DNA of 64,000 nt, from assembly GCF_000718165.1 (NCBI RefSeq), contig NZ_JOEY01000052.1:1-64000 (forward strand), in the 5' to 3' direction. The notes under the pieces are model-generated. The model had not been told where the DNA came from and searched no databases. It was given only the letters and a program-made list of their open reading frames with translations. How positions within the stretch are numbered: the stretch's first letter is position 1; each line of letters starts with the position of its first letter. The stretch comes from Streptomyces fulvoviolaceus. GTDB taxonomy: Bacteria > Actinomycetota > Actinomycetes > Streptomycetales > Streptomycetaceae. Position numbers and translations under genes: made by a program. Positions 42,932-51,899 of the stretch are shown here, one piece after another.

Positions 42932-45265
42932 GTGTCCTCTCCCTCCGCGTCCGATCCGTCCAGACGTACCGTCCTCGCCACCGGATCCGCTCTGGGTGGC
43001 GGACTGCTGGCCTCGGGCCTGACCACCCAGGCGGCGGCTGCCGACCGCGCCGAGGCCATCGCGCTTTCCGCCGACCCTTGGCGCACCGTTCTCGACGACG
43101 CCGACCTGGTCTGGCAGCGAATGCCCACGGCCTGGTACGAAGGCCCGTTCCTCGGCAACGGCCTCCTCGGCTCAGGGATCTACGCCGAGCCGGGTGCCGC
43201 GTCGACGGCCGTGCGCTTCAACGTCCAGCACTCCGAAGTGCAGGACCACCGCCCCGAGTTCGGCTCCCTCTTCGGCCTCGCCCGGCTGCCCATCGGGCAC
43301 TTCACGCTGGAGCCGGTGGGCGCCATCACCGGCCTCGACTGGCGACTGTCGCTGCACGACGCCGAGTTGACCGGCATACTCACCACCGAAAAAGGCACTC
43401 TGGCCCTGCGCGCCCTGGTCCACAACGACCGCTCGGTCCTCGCCGTGGAGGTGACGGCGAGTGAGGGCGAGCGCGGCTTCGGATGGGCGTTCCACCCGGC
43501 GGACGCGATCAGTCCACGGGCCGACTTCAAGCCGCTGCCGGACGGCTACCAGGGCAACCCGCCCGCCGAGGTCGCCGAGCACGACGGAGTCAACGCATCC
43601 GTGCAACCACTGCTGGCCGGAGGGCAGCACGTCACCGCGTGGCGGGAGCGGACCAGAGGCAGGACGCGGACGTTGTACGTGCACGTCGCCCACTCCTACC
43701 CGCAGAACACGGCCCTGGGCCGCGCCCTCAAAGCAGTCCGCACCGCGGCACAACTGCCCTACTCCGCCCTGGCAGTGGGCCATCGCGCCTGGTGGCACAC
43801 CTACTACCGCAAGAGCTTCCTCTCCCTGCCCGACGCCCGCATCCAGCGGTTCTACTGGATCCAGCTCTACAAAGCCGCCTCCGCCGCCCGCCGCGACGCC
43901 CCGGTCATGGCGACCAGCGGCCCGTGGCTGGAACCCACACCGTGGCCGAACACCTGGTGGAACCTCAACGCCCAGCTCGAGTACTGGCTCATCCACGGCT
44001 CCAACCATCTCGAACTCGACGCCATCACCAGGTCGTTGAGCGAGTTCCGGGACAACCTCGCCAAGGAGGTGGAGCCGCCGTACCGCGCCGACTCGCTCGG
44101 CATCCCCCGCACCACCGATCCCCATCTGGTCAACGGCGCGGCCAGCGCGCTCATGGGCTACGGCGTCGGCATCCCCGGCCAGGACCCGCCGACCCCCGAA
44201 GTCGGCAATCTGACCTGGGCGTTGCACAACGTCTGGCTCAGCTACCGCCACACGATGGACGAGTCGATCCTCCGGGACGTCCTCTTCCCGCTCCTGCGCA
44301 AGGCGATCAACTACTATCTGCACTTCCTCGAGCCCGGCCCGGACGGCAAACTGCACCTGCCCGCCACCTTCTCCCCCGAGTACGGCGGCGACTCGCGCGA
44401 CTGCAACTACGACCTGATGCTCCTGACCTGGGGCTGCCGCACCCTGCTCGAATCAGCCGAACTCCTGGGCATCGACGATCCGTTGACTCCCCGATGGCGC
44501 GAAGTGCTGGCGAAACGCGTGCCGTATCCGACGGACGCGAACGGTTTCATGATCGGAGCGGACATCCCCTTCGCGAAGTCGCACCGCCACTACTCCCATC
44601 TGCTCGCGGTCTACCCGTTGTACGAGCTGACCGGCCGAACCGCCGACGAACGCGCCCTGATCGAGACGTCGTTGGCGCACTGGGTGGGCTTCGAGGGCGC
44701 CCTCCAGGGCTACACGTTCACCGGCGCCGCATCCATGTCGGCACTGCTCGGCAAGGGCGAGGACGCACTGAACTACCTCGGTGAGCTGATGACCCGTTAC
44801 ATCCAGCCCAACACCATGTACCAGGAGTCGGGGCCGGTCATCGAGACGCCCCTGTCGGCGGCCCAGTCACTGCACGACATGGTGTGCCAGTCGTGGGGCG
44901 GCGTCATCCGGGTGTTCCCCGCGCTGCCCGCCGCCTGGGCGGACCTGGCCGTGCACGACTTCCGTACGCAGGGCGCCTTCCTGCTGAGCGCGCGCCGCCA
45001 GACCGGCAGCACGCGCTGGGTGCGGCTGGTCAGTGAGGCAGGCGCACCCTGCGTCGTACGACACGGGATCACGGGGCCGGTCGACGTGCGGGACGGGCGG
45101 GGCCGCCCCCTTCGGTACTCCGACGCCGGCGACGGCGCGATCCAAGTCTCCCTGCGCAAGGGTGAGTCGGCGCTGATCACCGCCAAGGGCGACCGCCCCG
45201 ACCTGACGGTCGCGCCCGTACGCCCGAACGGAGACGCGCCCCGCTGGGGGCTGCCTCTCGCCTGA
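42932..45265 (+). CDS. Exported GH95-like enzyme (alpha-L-fucosidase/galactosidase type)
   Basis: A 777-residue protein with a twin-arginine signal (DPSRRTVLATGSALGGGLLA) at the GTG start. The N-terminal beta domain has WYEGPFLGNGLLGSGIYAEP. The (alpha/alpha)6 catalytic domain has WWNLNAQLEYWLIHGSNHLE, matching the paired Asn of GH95 enzymes, TFSPEYGG with the catalytic-type Glu, and HRHYSHLLAVYPLYEL. Family members hydrolyse terminal alpha-L-fucose or alpha-L-galactose by inversion. A paralogue lies at 51895-54210. It has its own promoter and opens the rightward part of the polysaccharide locus. Confidence 0.85.
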   Translation: MSSPSASDPSRRTVLATGSALGGGLLASGLTTQAAAADRAEAIALSADPWRTVLDDADLVWQRMPTAWYEGPFLGNGLLGSGIYAEPGAASTAVRFNVQHSEVQDHRPEFGSLFGLARLPIGHFTLEPVGAITGLDWRLSLHDAELTGILTTEKGTLALRALVHNDRSVLAVEVTASEGERGFGWAFHPADAISPRADFKPLPDGYQGNPPAEVAEHDGVNASVQPLLAGGQHVTAWRERTRGRTRTLYVHVAHSYPQNTALGRALKAVRTAAQLPYSALAVGHRAWWHTYYRKSFLSLPDARIQRFYWIQLYKAASAARRDAPVMATSGPWLEPTPWPNTWWNLNAQLEYWLIHGSNHLELDAITRSLSEFRDNLAKEVEPPYRADSLGIPRTTDPHLVNGAASALMGYGVGIPGQDPPTPEVGNLTWALHNVWLSYRHTMDESILRDVLFPLLRKAINYYLHFLEPGPDGKLHLPATFSPEYGGDSRDCNYDLMLLTWGCRTLLESAELLGIDDPLTPRWREVLAKRVPYPTDANGFMIGADIPFAKSHRHYSHLLAVYPLYELTGRTADERALIETSLAHWVGFEGALQGYTFTGAASMSALLGKGEDALNYLGELMTRYIQPNTMYQESGPVIETPLSAAQSLHDMVCQSWGGVIRVFPALPAAWADLAVHDFRTQGAFLLSARRQTGSTRWVRLVSEAGAPCVVRHGITGPVDVRDGRGRPLRYSDAGDGAIQVSLRKGESALITAKGDRPDLTVAPVRPNGDAPRWGLPLA

Positions 45266-45686
45266 GGACAGGCGAGTTCCACGTCATCGCACCGGCGCCC
45301 CGAGCCGACTGAGTCAGTGCGCCGCTGTCACCCGCCGTTGCCCACCGGCGCGAGAGCCGCGAGTCCACCGGCGAGCAGCACCAGCACGAGCAGCCATGCC
45401 CGCAGGCGCTTGACGAACTGTGGCATGACGATGCCCCCTACCCTCTCGGCCCCGGCGGCTGCCGACGCGGAAACCAACGTACTGCCGACAAGCAGGTGTG
45501 CGGCTTCCTGCGCCAGAGGCGTTCATGCATCTGAATCGGCAGGCCCGCCTTCCGGCGGCAAGGTCCCAGCCAATTAACCCCTGCGCAACCTCTTTCCCAC
45601 TCAAGGACGTCGTGGCATGCTCACCGCTCGACGCAGATCTGAACGTCGTTCACATCCATGACTGCACATGGGAAGGACGAACGGAC
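45266..45686. other. Gap upstream of the pectate-lyase-fold gene, holding one small minus-strand gene
   Basis: The 421-base gap holds the small hydrophobic peptide gene listed separately and an AT-richer patch near 45570-45600 (CAATTAACC) that probably belongs to the promoter of the next gene. GGAAGGAC precedes that gene's ATG. I could not place a firm -35/-10 pair. Confidence 0.4.
45328..45426 (-). CDS. Small hydrophobic peptide, 32 residues
   Basis: The minus strand encodes MPQFVKRLRAWLLVLVLLAG followed by GLAALAPVGNGG. A basic start, one membrane-length hydrophobic stretch and an Ala-x-Pro exit resemble either a signal peptide with a tiny product or a single-pass membrane peptide. GGTAGGGGGC lies about eight bases before the ATG. 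It sits in the gap between two polysaccharide-degrading genes, pointing the other way. Nothing more can be said of its role. Confidence 0.4.
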   Translation of the reverse strand: MPQFVKRLRAWLLVLVLLAGGLAALAPVGNGG

Positions 45687-47408
45687 ATGAGAAACGCGCA
45701 CACGGACGCCATGGGCACTCCGAATGTCATGAGCATGACCAGGCGGGCCTTGCTGGGTAGCGCCGTCGCCGTTGCCGCCGGCGCCGGTACCTCGGCGGCA
45801 GCCGACCAGGGATCCGCGACGGCCGGAATCCCGGTCCTGTGGCGGGAGTTCAGCCGCACTCCCTTCACTCACCCGCAGATCCCCTACGTCGGCCGAGCCG
45901 GTTGCCACGGCGGGGCGGCGCGCTTCCCCCGCCGCCCCGCCGGCGCCGACGTACGCGACTTCGGCGCCGTACCGGACGGCACGACCGACTCCGCTCCCGC
46001 GATCAACCGCGCCATCGCCGCTGCCGGCAGGGCCGGCGGTGGCACGGTCACCATCCCGCCGGGCACGTTCCGTATCGACGACGTCATCCGCGTGAACCGC
46101 TCGAACGTGGTCCTCAAGGGCGCCGGCAGCGGCCGTACGACGCTCTACGCGACGAAGAACCTCACGGAGCTCATCGGCGCGTACGGCTCCCGCTACGGCG
46201 GCGACAAGTCGGGCTGGTCGTGGGCGGGTGGTCTCATCTGGCTGGCCCCGCAGGCGCGTTGGGACTCTCTCGTCGCCGCGATCAGGGCGAAGGCGTGGCC
46301 CTTCGAGGGCTGGACGGGCAACCAGCGCGACGAGTGGCGGCCGCTCACCGGGGTCGCCCCGGCGCGGCAGGGCTCCTGGACAGTCACGGTCTCGGACTCG
46401 TCGTCGCTGCGCCCCGGCTCCCTGGTACTTCTCCGACTCGCCGACGACGCGGACCACACGCTCCTCGAGCACATGTGCGCCGGTGGACCGGGACCGGAAG
46501 CCTATGTCTGGGACGACAAGACGAAACTGACGTCGTACGTCCCCTACGAATGGCCCGTTCGCATCGCACGGGTGCGTGGTCGACACGTCACCCTCGAGCG
46601 CCCGCTCCCGCTCGACCTGCGCCCGGAGTGGAACCCCCAACTGACCACCCATGTGCCGGAGTTGACGGGCTCAGGTGTCGAGGGGCTGACCCTGGAGGCT
46701 ACGGAGACTCCGCAGCAGCCGCACCTGCTGGACAAGGGGTGCAACGGCGTCGTCCTGCAGTGCGCGTACGACTGCTGGGTGGATGACGTGACGGTCCGGC
46801 ACGTCGACAACGGCTTCGGGCTCGTGGCCGCCTCCGCGTGCACCCTGCGCCGGACACGGGTCGCCGGCCGCGGCTCCCACCACCCCTACTTCTGCCGCGA
46901 GGGCTCACACGACAACCTCGTCGAGGACTTCACGATCGAGGAGCGCACCAGTCCCGCACCGTCGAACACCCAGCTGCATGGCATCAACGTCGAGGGGCTG
47001 TCCTCGTACAACGTCTGGTCGCGCGGCGACATGCGGATGGGCACCTTCGACAGCCACCGCGGCCTGCCCTTCGCCAACGTCCGCACCGACATCACCGTGA
47101 ACAACAACGGCCGCCACGGTGGCGACGCGAGCGCCGGCCCCTTGTTCGGCGCCCGCTTCACACACTGGAACATCCGCGTCACCAACGGCCGCGCGGGCCT
47201 GATCAGGATCGACGGCCTGGCGCCGTACTCCGCCACCGTCGGCATCGACGAGGTCACGGAGTTCGACCAGATCGACGTCCCCGACTTCACGGGCGATCTC
47301 CACTCGCGTCTGGAGCTGTACGGCAGCCCGTACACGGTGCGGCCGCAGAACCTGTTCGAGGCCCAACGGCAGATCGCGTCCACTCACATGAACGGAGTGG
47401 AGTCATGA
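45687..47408 (+). CDS. Exported pectate-lyase-fold protein (GH28/PL-like parallel beta-helix)
   Basis: A 573-residue protein with a Tat-type signal (MTRRALLGSAVAVAAGAGTS). ADVRDFGAVPDGTTDSAPAI, followed by NRAIAAA and VTIPPGTFRI, is the classical opening of the Pectate_lyase_3 beta-helix, in which substrate lies along the coil groove. Later coils include VDDVTVRHVDNGFGLVAASA and HDNLVEDFTIEERTS. Members include exo-polygalacturonases and lyases of acidic polysaccharides; a specific activity is not readable. Its stop overlaps the alginate-lyase-family start (ATGA). Confidence 0.8.
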   Translation: MRNAHTDAMGTPNVMSMTRRALLGSAVAVAAGAGTSAAADQGSATAGIPVLWREFSRTPFTHPQIPYVGRAGCHGGAARFPRRPAGADVRDFGAVPDGTTDSAPAINRAIAAAGRAGGGTVTIPPGTFRIDDVIRVNRSNVVLKGAGSGRTTLYATKNLTELIGAYGSRYGGDKSGWSWAGGLIWLAPQARWDSLVAAIRAKAWPFEGWTGNQRDEWRPLTGVAPARQGSWTVTVSDSSSLRPGSLVLLRLADDADHTLLEHMCAGGPGPEAYVWDDKTKLTSYVPYEWPVRIARVRGRHVTLERPLPLDLRPEWNPQLTTHVPELTGSGVEGLTLEATETPQQPHLLDKGCNGVVLQCAYDCWVDDVTVRHVDNGFGLVAASACTLRRTRVAGRGSHHPYFCREGSHDNLVEDFTIEERTSPAPSNTQLHGINVEGLSSYNVWSRGDMRMGTFDSHRGLPFANVRTDITVNNNGRHGGDASAGPLFGARFTHWNIRVTNGRAGLIRIDGLAPYSATVGIDEVTEFDQIDVPDFTGDLHSRLELYGSPYTVRPQNLFEAQRQIASTHMNGVES

Positions 47409-48670
47409 GGGCAGGATCCCGCCTCTGCGTCGTCCTGGTGTCCCTGGCCGCGTTCACCGCAGGCACATCGGCACCCGTCGTGGCACAGACCACGCCCCGG
47501 GTCCCGCACACCGCCGTCCTGGACGGCGCCCGTCTCCAGCAGACGAAGATGCGTCTGGACCGCGGCGACCCGCAACTCCGGCGAGCCGTCGCGGTGTTGA
47601 CGGCCCGCGCCGACAAGTGGCTGGACCAGGGCCCCTGGACAGTCGTAGACAAGCCCAGACCCGCTCCCGGCGGCGACGTCCACGACTACCTCAGTCAGGC
47701 ACCGTACTGGTGGCCCTCCCAGCCCCCGACCTCCGACAACCCGTGGGGTTGCCCCTATGTGCAACGTGACGGCGAACGCAACCCCGAGGTCGACTCCGGC
47801 ACCGACCGCCAGGACGTCGAGAAGACCTTCGACTCCGCCTACGGCCTTTCCCTCACCTGGTACTACACCGGCGAGAAGCGATACGCCGAGAAGGCCGGGC
47901 AGGTACTGCGCACCTGGTTCCTCGATCCGGCCACGAGGATGAACCCGAACCTCAACCACGCGCAGTTCATCCCCTGCAAGTACGACGGCCGCGCCATCGG
48001 CATCATCGACTTCTCCCAGTCGTACACCAGCGTCGTCGACGCACTCGCCCTTCTCGCCACCGGCGCCCCGGGGTGGACCAGGACGGACCGCACCGGCATG
48101 GCGCGGTGGAACACCGACTTCCTCGACTGGCTCAAGAACAGCGACTTCGGCAAGCAGGAGGGCGCCGCCACCAACAACCACGGCACCTTCTACGACATGC
48201 AGCTCGCCGCCCTCGCGTACGCGACCGGCGACAAGGATCTGGCCCGCCGAACGGTCCTCGACGCCCGTACCAAGCGCATCGCACCGCAGATCGCAGCCGA
48301 CGGCAGCCAGCCCCAAGAACTGACCCGGACCCGGAGTTGGCACTACTCGACCTTCGACCTGGTGGCCTACACCCGGCTCGCGGCCATCGGCCGGCACCTC
48401 GGCGTGAACCTGTGGGCCTACCAAGGGCCGGACGGGCAAAGCCTGTTCAAGGCGGTGGACTACCTGTTGCCCGCCGCGACGGGGGCCGCCGCCTGGCCGC
48501 ATCCGGAGCTCGAGTTCCACCGGTATGCGGCCACGGACGTCGTGCACGCGGCCGCCGATGCCGGCGACGCGCGGGCACGAAGAGCCGTTCCCTTGCTGGA
48601 GGAGCCGCCCGGCGGTGACCTGTGGGCACTGCGCCCGGCCGCCGAGCAGCTCGATTCCATCGCGGGCTGA
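47405..48670 (+). CDS. Secreted alginate-lyase-family protein
   Basis: A 421-residue protein with a Sec signal (CVVLVSLAAFTAGTSAPVVA). The (alpha/alpha) toroid has DYLSQAPYWWPSQPP, EKTFDSAYGLSLTWYYTGEK, NNHGTFYDMQLAALAYATGD with the substrate-neutralising Asn/His, and ELTRTRSWHYSTFDLVAYT with the Arg/His/Tyr catalytic set of the Alginate_lyase Pfam family (PF05426). These enzymes split uronic-acid chains by beta-elimination; some members act on glucuronan-like polymers, so alginate itself is not certain. It is coupled to the beta-helix gene, and the GH88 gene facing it would use its unsaturated products. Confidence 0.85.
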   Translation: MRAGSRLCVVLVSLAAFTAGTSAPVVAQTTPRVPHTAVLDGARLQQTKMRLDRGDPQLRRAVAVLTARADKWLDQGPWTVVDKPRPAPGGDVHDYLSQAPYWWPSQPPTSDNPWGCPYVQRDGERNPEVDSGTDRQDVEKTFDSAYGLSLTWYYTGEKRYAEKAGQVLRTWFLDPATRMNPNLNHAQFIPCKYDGRAIGIIDFSQSYTSVVDALALLATGAPGWTRTDRTGMARWNTDFLDWLKNSDFGKQEGAATNNHGTFYDMQLAALAYATGDKDLARRTVLDARTKRIAPQIAADGSQPQELTRTRSWHYSTFDLVAYTRLAAIGRHLGVNLWAYQGPDGQSLFKAVDYLLPAATGAAAWPHPELEFHRYAATDVVHAAADAGDARARRAVPLLEEPPGGDLWALRPAAEQLDSIAG

Positions 48671-48688
48671 CCCCAGCGCCTGGGGTCG

Positions 48689-49915
48689 TCAGACCGTGGA
48701 CAGATCGATCGCCCGGTCGACGTCCTGCGGCTGCAGTACGCGCAAGATGCCCTCCAGCAGGTAGTAGTCGGCGTACGGAAGGGAGACTTCGATGCCCGAC
48801 TCGGCCGGCCGGTTGCGGGTGCACCGGGCCACGACCGCGTCCGCGCGGGCCGAATTCTTCGTCAGGCACGTCTCCGACAGTGCGGTGAGCAGCCGTAGCG
48901 CCACCTCACGGTACGAGGTCCGGCCGGTGGCCGCGGACAGGTCGAGGAGGCCGCACGCCATGATCGCTCCGGCCGACGCGTCCTTGATGTCGTGCGGCTG
49001 TTGTGGCGCGCGGTAGTCCCAGACCGGGACGTGATCCGGGGTCAGCGCGGCCACCGCGAAGTCCGCGAGTCCGCGGGCGGTGGCCAGGAACTCCGGGTCC
49101 CCGGTCCGTCGGTACATCGTGGTGAATCCGTAGATCCCCCACGCCTGTCCGCGCGACCAGCACGACGTGGGGCTGTACCCCTGCACGGTGTTCGGCCCGA
49201 TCGGGGCGCCGGTGTCCGGGTCGAAGTCGAACACGTGCGGGGTCGATCCGTCCGGGCGCGGGAACACCCGCTGCGCGGTCTTCGCGTGCTCCACGGCGAT
49301 GTCCAGGTACTTCGGGTCGCCGGTCTGCTTGCTCGCGAACGCCAGCAGGTCGAGATTCATCATCGTGTCGATGATCACCCGGCCCGCGTTCTGCTGGTCG
49401 GACAGTGCGCCCCACGCACGGATGAAGTGTCCGCGCGGGTTGTAGCGCTGGATGAGCGAGTCGGCCGCCCGTACGGCACCCGTCCGCCATGCGTCGTCAC
49501 CCGTCAGGCGCCAGGCGGTGACCCACGACGGACAGAAGAGGAAACCGAGATCGTGCGTACTGGTGTCGTACCGACGAGGGGCCAGCTTCTCCGCGGATGC
49601 CAGTGCCCAGGTGCGGAAGGCCTCCTCCTTGCTGTGCAGCCACGCCATCCACAGCGTTCCCGGCCAGAAACCGCCGACCCAACCACCGTCCTGCGAGTAG
49701 ACCCACTTCTCGAACCTCGTCTCGGCAGGGAAGGCGGTCACGCTCGGCGCGACGGTACGGACCTTCTCGACGGCGTAGTCGGCCGCCGCACGGAGCGTGC
49801 GCAGGGTCGAGGCCGGCGTCCGCTCCCCGACCGCGCTCGCGGCCGGGGTCGAGGTGCCGAATGCCGCTGCCGTACCGGCCGCCGTGGCCAGCACAGTACG
49901 TCGGGAAACACTCAT
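48689..49915 (-). CDS. Exported GH88 unsaturated glucuronyl hydrolase
   Basis: A 408-residue enzyme with a Tat signal (MSVSRRTVLATAAGTAAAFG). The (alpha/alpha)6 barrel has GGWVGGFWPGTLWMAW, RVIIDTMMNLDLLAF with one of the two conserved Asp, SRGQAWGIYGFTTMYR and IKDASAGAIMACGLLDL. GH88 enzymes hydrate the unsaturated uronic acid left by polysaccharide lyases and so release the sugar next to it. It is third in the leftward GH95-GH97-GH88 unit and convergent with the lyase gene, 18 bases apart. Confidence 0.85.
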   Translation of the reverse strand: MSVSRRTVLATAAGTAAAFGTSTPAASAVGERTPASTLRTLRAAADYAVEKVRTVAPSVTAFPAETRFEKWVYSQDGGWVGGFWPGTLWMAWLHSKEEAFRTWALASAEKLAPRRYDTSTHDLGFLFCPSWVTAWRLTGDDAWRTGAVRAADSLIQRYNPRGHFIRAWGALSDQQNAGRVIIDTMMNLDLLAFASKQTGDPKYLDIAVEHAKTAQRVFPRPDGSTPHVFDFDPDTGAPIGPNTVQGYSPTSCWSRGQAWGIYGFTTMYRRTGDPEFLATARGLADFAVAALTPDHVPVWDYRAPQQPHDIKDASAGAIMACGLLDLSAATGRTSYREVALRLLTALSETCLTKNSARADAVVARCTRNRPAESGIEVSLPYADYYLLEGILRVLQPQDVDRAIDLSTV

Positions 49916-49933
49916 GCTCGTCCCTCCAACTGG

Positions 49934-51823
49934 TCAGCGGTAGCAGGTGGTGATGCCCGGGCGCCAAGGGCAGGCGATGCCCGCGAAGCCGCCGCCCGCG
50001 ACCACGTCGACAGTGAGCGTGTCGCCGCCGCGCAGGACCTGCCGGTCCTGCACAAGCCCGTCGGCGCCGTCCCGGATCGTCTCGACCAGCCACCGTCCGG
50101 GGCCGACGGTCAGCGGCACCTCGGCCGTGTGGGCGGCGCCGGCGTACACACCGCCCAGGAACCAGCGGTCACCACTACGGCGGGCGAGCACGGCCTCCTG
50201 GCCGGGCTGTCCGGCGAGCAGCCGGGTGTCGTCCCAGGCTGCGGGGACCTGGTCGAAGAAGGCCCGGGCGAGCGGCCGGGCGTCGTACGACTCCGGGGTG
50301 CCCGCGAACATCTGCAGACCCGACTCGGCGACGACAGTGAGTCCGACCTCGGCCGCGTCGGAGTTGGGGCGCAGCCCGACGCGCTGGAAGGCGCCGGGGG
50401 TGAAGTCCATGGAGCCGATGACGTTGCGGGTGAAGGGCAGAGTGGTGAGGTGGGCGGCGGTGTTGGTGCGCTTCTCCTCGCCGGCGACGCCCTCCAGGGT
50501 CATGACCTGGGGCCAGGTGCGCTGGATGCCCTTGGGGATCGTGGAGCCGTGGAAGTCGACCATCAGGTGGTGGGCGGCGGTCTCCGCGAGGATGGCGTCG
50601 TACCACTGGAGCATGGGCTGCGCCTCGGAGTTCATGAAGTCGATCTTGACGCCCTTCACGCCCCAGCGTTCCAGGGTGGGCAGCCACTGGGCGCGTTCCT
50701 CGGGTGTGTCGAGGTCGCGCTGGTGGATCCAGACGATGATGCCAACGCCCTTGGCTCGGGCGTAGTCGACGAGTTCCGGCATCCAGCTGTTGGTCTGCCA
50801 GTTCGGGTCTGTGGTGTCCCACTCGTCGGTCTTGAAGTACCAGCCGGCGTCGACGGCCTCGTAGGGCCAGTGCCGTTCGGCGGCGTAGTCGACGTAGGCC
50901 TTCTGCGCGGTGAGGCTCTGGCCGGCTTCGCGGCCGCCTGCGAGCCAGGTCCACAGCACGGTTCCGGGCCTGATCCAGGAGCTGTCGGCCACCTTGGACG
51001 GGGGCGCGAGGTCGTCGGTGAAGGTGGACTGGGTGACGGTGGCGAGGTCGCCGGTGACCATGGCCCGCCAGGGGGTCTTCACAGGGCCGTCGGTGGCGAC
51101 CCGGTCGTCGGCGAGCTTGATCTGGTAGGTGCCGGTGCCCTGGGTGTGGGCGAGTCTGGCGCCGGAGTACGTACCGGTGAGGTCGGACTCGGCGAGCAGG
51201 GTGTAGCCGCCGTCGGTCGCGAACAGTGCCTGGTCGGAGTACTCGCCGGTGGGGGCGGTCGCGGCGGTGTACTGGGCGAACTGGCCCTCGTTGTCGACCC
51301 GGTAGGTGCCGAGCCACGCGCTCGCGTCCGGCGCCAGGTTGAACGCGGAGGTCTCGCCGAGCACGTCGCCGTATCCGGTGGGCAGGACGTACCGGTAGGC
51401 GACGCCGTCGGCGGAGGCGCGGACGACGAGGTCGAGCCGGGCACCGGCCGAGGTGGCGAACGACAGACGGGTCTCGTTCATGCGGACCCGGCGGTCCAGC
51501 CGCTTGCCGGACTTCGCCCGGTACCGCTCGTCGATCAGCCGGTCCTTGCGGTGCAGGAAGCGCAGGTCCTGGGAGAGGTCGGCCTGTTCGGTGACGATGC
51601 CGACGGGCGACGGTTCGATGACCGTACGGCCGTCGCGGGACACTGCGAGGCTCAGCGTGCCGGTGGTGTCGTCCAGGGATATCTGCGCGCGTGGCGCGTG
51701 CGCCGCCGCGGAGACGGCCCAGACTTGGTCGTCCTGTTCGGCCCGTGCGGGCGCGGTCGTGAGGAGTGTGGCCGCCAGTCCGGCGCAGAGCGCGGCGACC
51801 GCGGTCCTGATGGGAACCGCCAT
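49934..51823 (-). CDS. Secreted GH97 glycoside hydrolase
   Basis: A 629-residue protein with a Sec signal (TAVAALCAGLAATLLTTAPA). The N-terminal beta-sandwich contains RLSFATSAGARLDLVVRASA. The barrel has WPYEAVDAGWYF, GVGIIVWIHQRD, GVKIDFMNSEAQPMLQWYD and VMTLEGVAGEE. The Asp in KIDF is where retaining GH97 alpha-galactosidases have their nucleophile, so that group is favoured over inverting alpha-glucosidases. It lies between the GH95-like and GH88 genes in one leftward unit. Confidence 0.85.
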   Translation of the reverse strand: MAVPIRTAVAALCAGLAATLLTTAPARAEQDDQVWAVSAAAHAPRAQISLDDTTGTLSLAVSRDGRTVIEPSPVGIVTEQADLSQDLRFLHRKDRLIDERYRAKSGKRLDRRVRMNETRLSFATSAGARLDLVVRASADGVAYRYVLPTGYGDVLGETSAFNLAPDASAWLGTYRVDNEGQFAQYTAATAPTGEYSDQALFATDGGYTLLAESDLTGTYSGARLAHTQGTGTYQIKLADDRVATDGPVKTPWRAMVTGDLATVTQSTFTDDLAPPSKVADSSWIRPGTVLWTWLAGGREAGQSLTAQKAYVDYAAERHWPYEAVDAGWYFKTDEWDTTDPNWQTNSWMPELVDYARAKGVGIIVWIHQRDLDTPEERAQWLPTLERWGVKGVKIDFMNSEAQPMLQWYDAILAETAAHHLMVDFHGSTIPKGIQRTWPQVMTLEGVAGEEKRTNTAAHLTTLPFTRNVIGSMDFTPGAFQRVGLRPNSDAAEVGLTVVAESGLQMFAGTPESYDARPLARAFFDQVPAAWDDTRLLAGQPGQEAVLARRSGDRWFLGGVYAGAAHTAEVPLTVGPGRWLVETIRDGADGLVQDRQVLRGGDTLTVDVVAGGGFAGIACPWRPGITTCYR

Positions 51824-51874
51824 GGGAACCCTCCTTGTTGAAGAGGTGGGGTGGTGGTGGGTGTCCGTACAAAC

Positions 51875-51899
51875 CGGTCGCTACGAATCGGTCGCTACG
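51875..51899. repeat. Tandem 11-base direct repeat in the GH95/GH97 gap
   Basis: CGGTCGCTACG occurs at 51875-51885 and again at 51889-51899, with a period of 14 bases. The second copy runs into the stop codon of the GH95-like gene. It may be a simple duplication; no function is implied. Confidence 0.4.
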
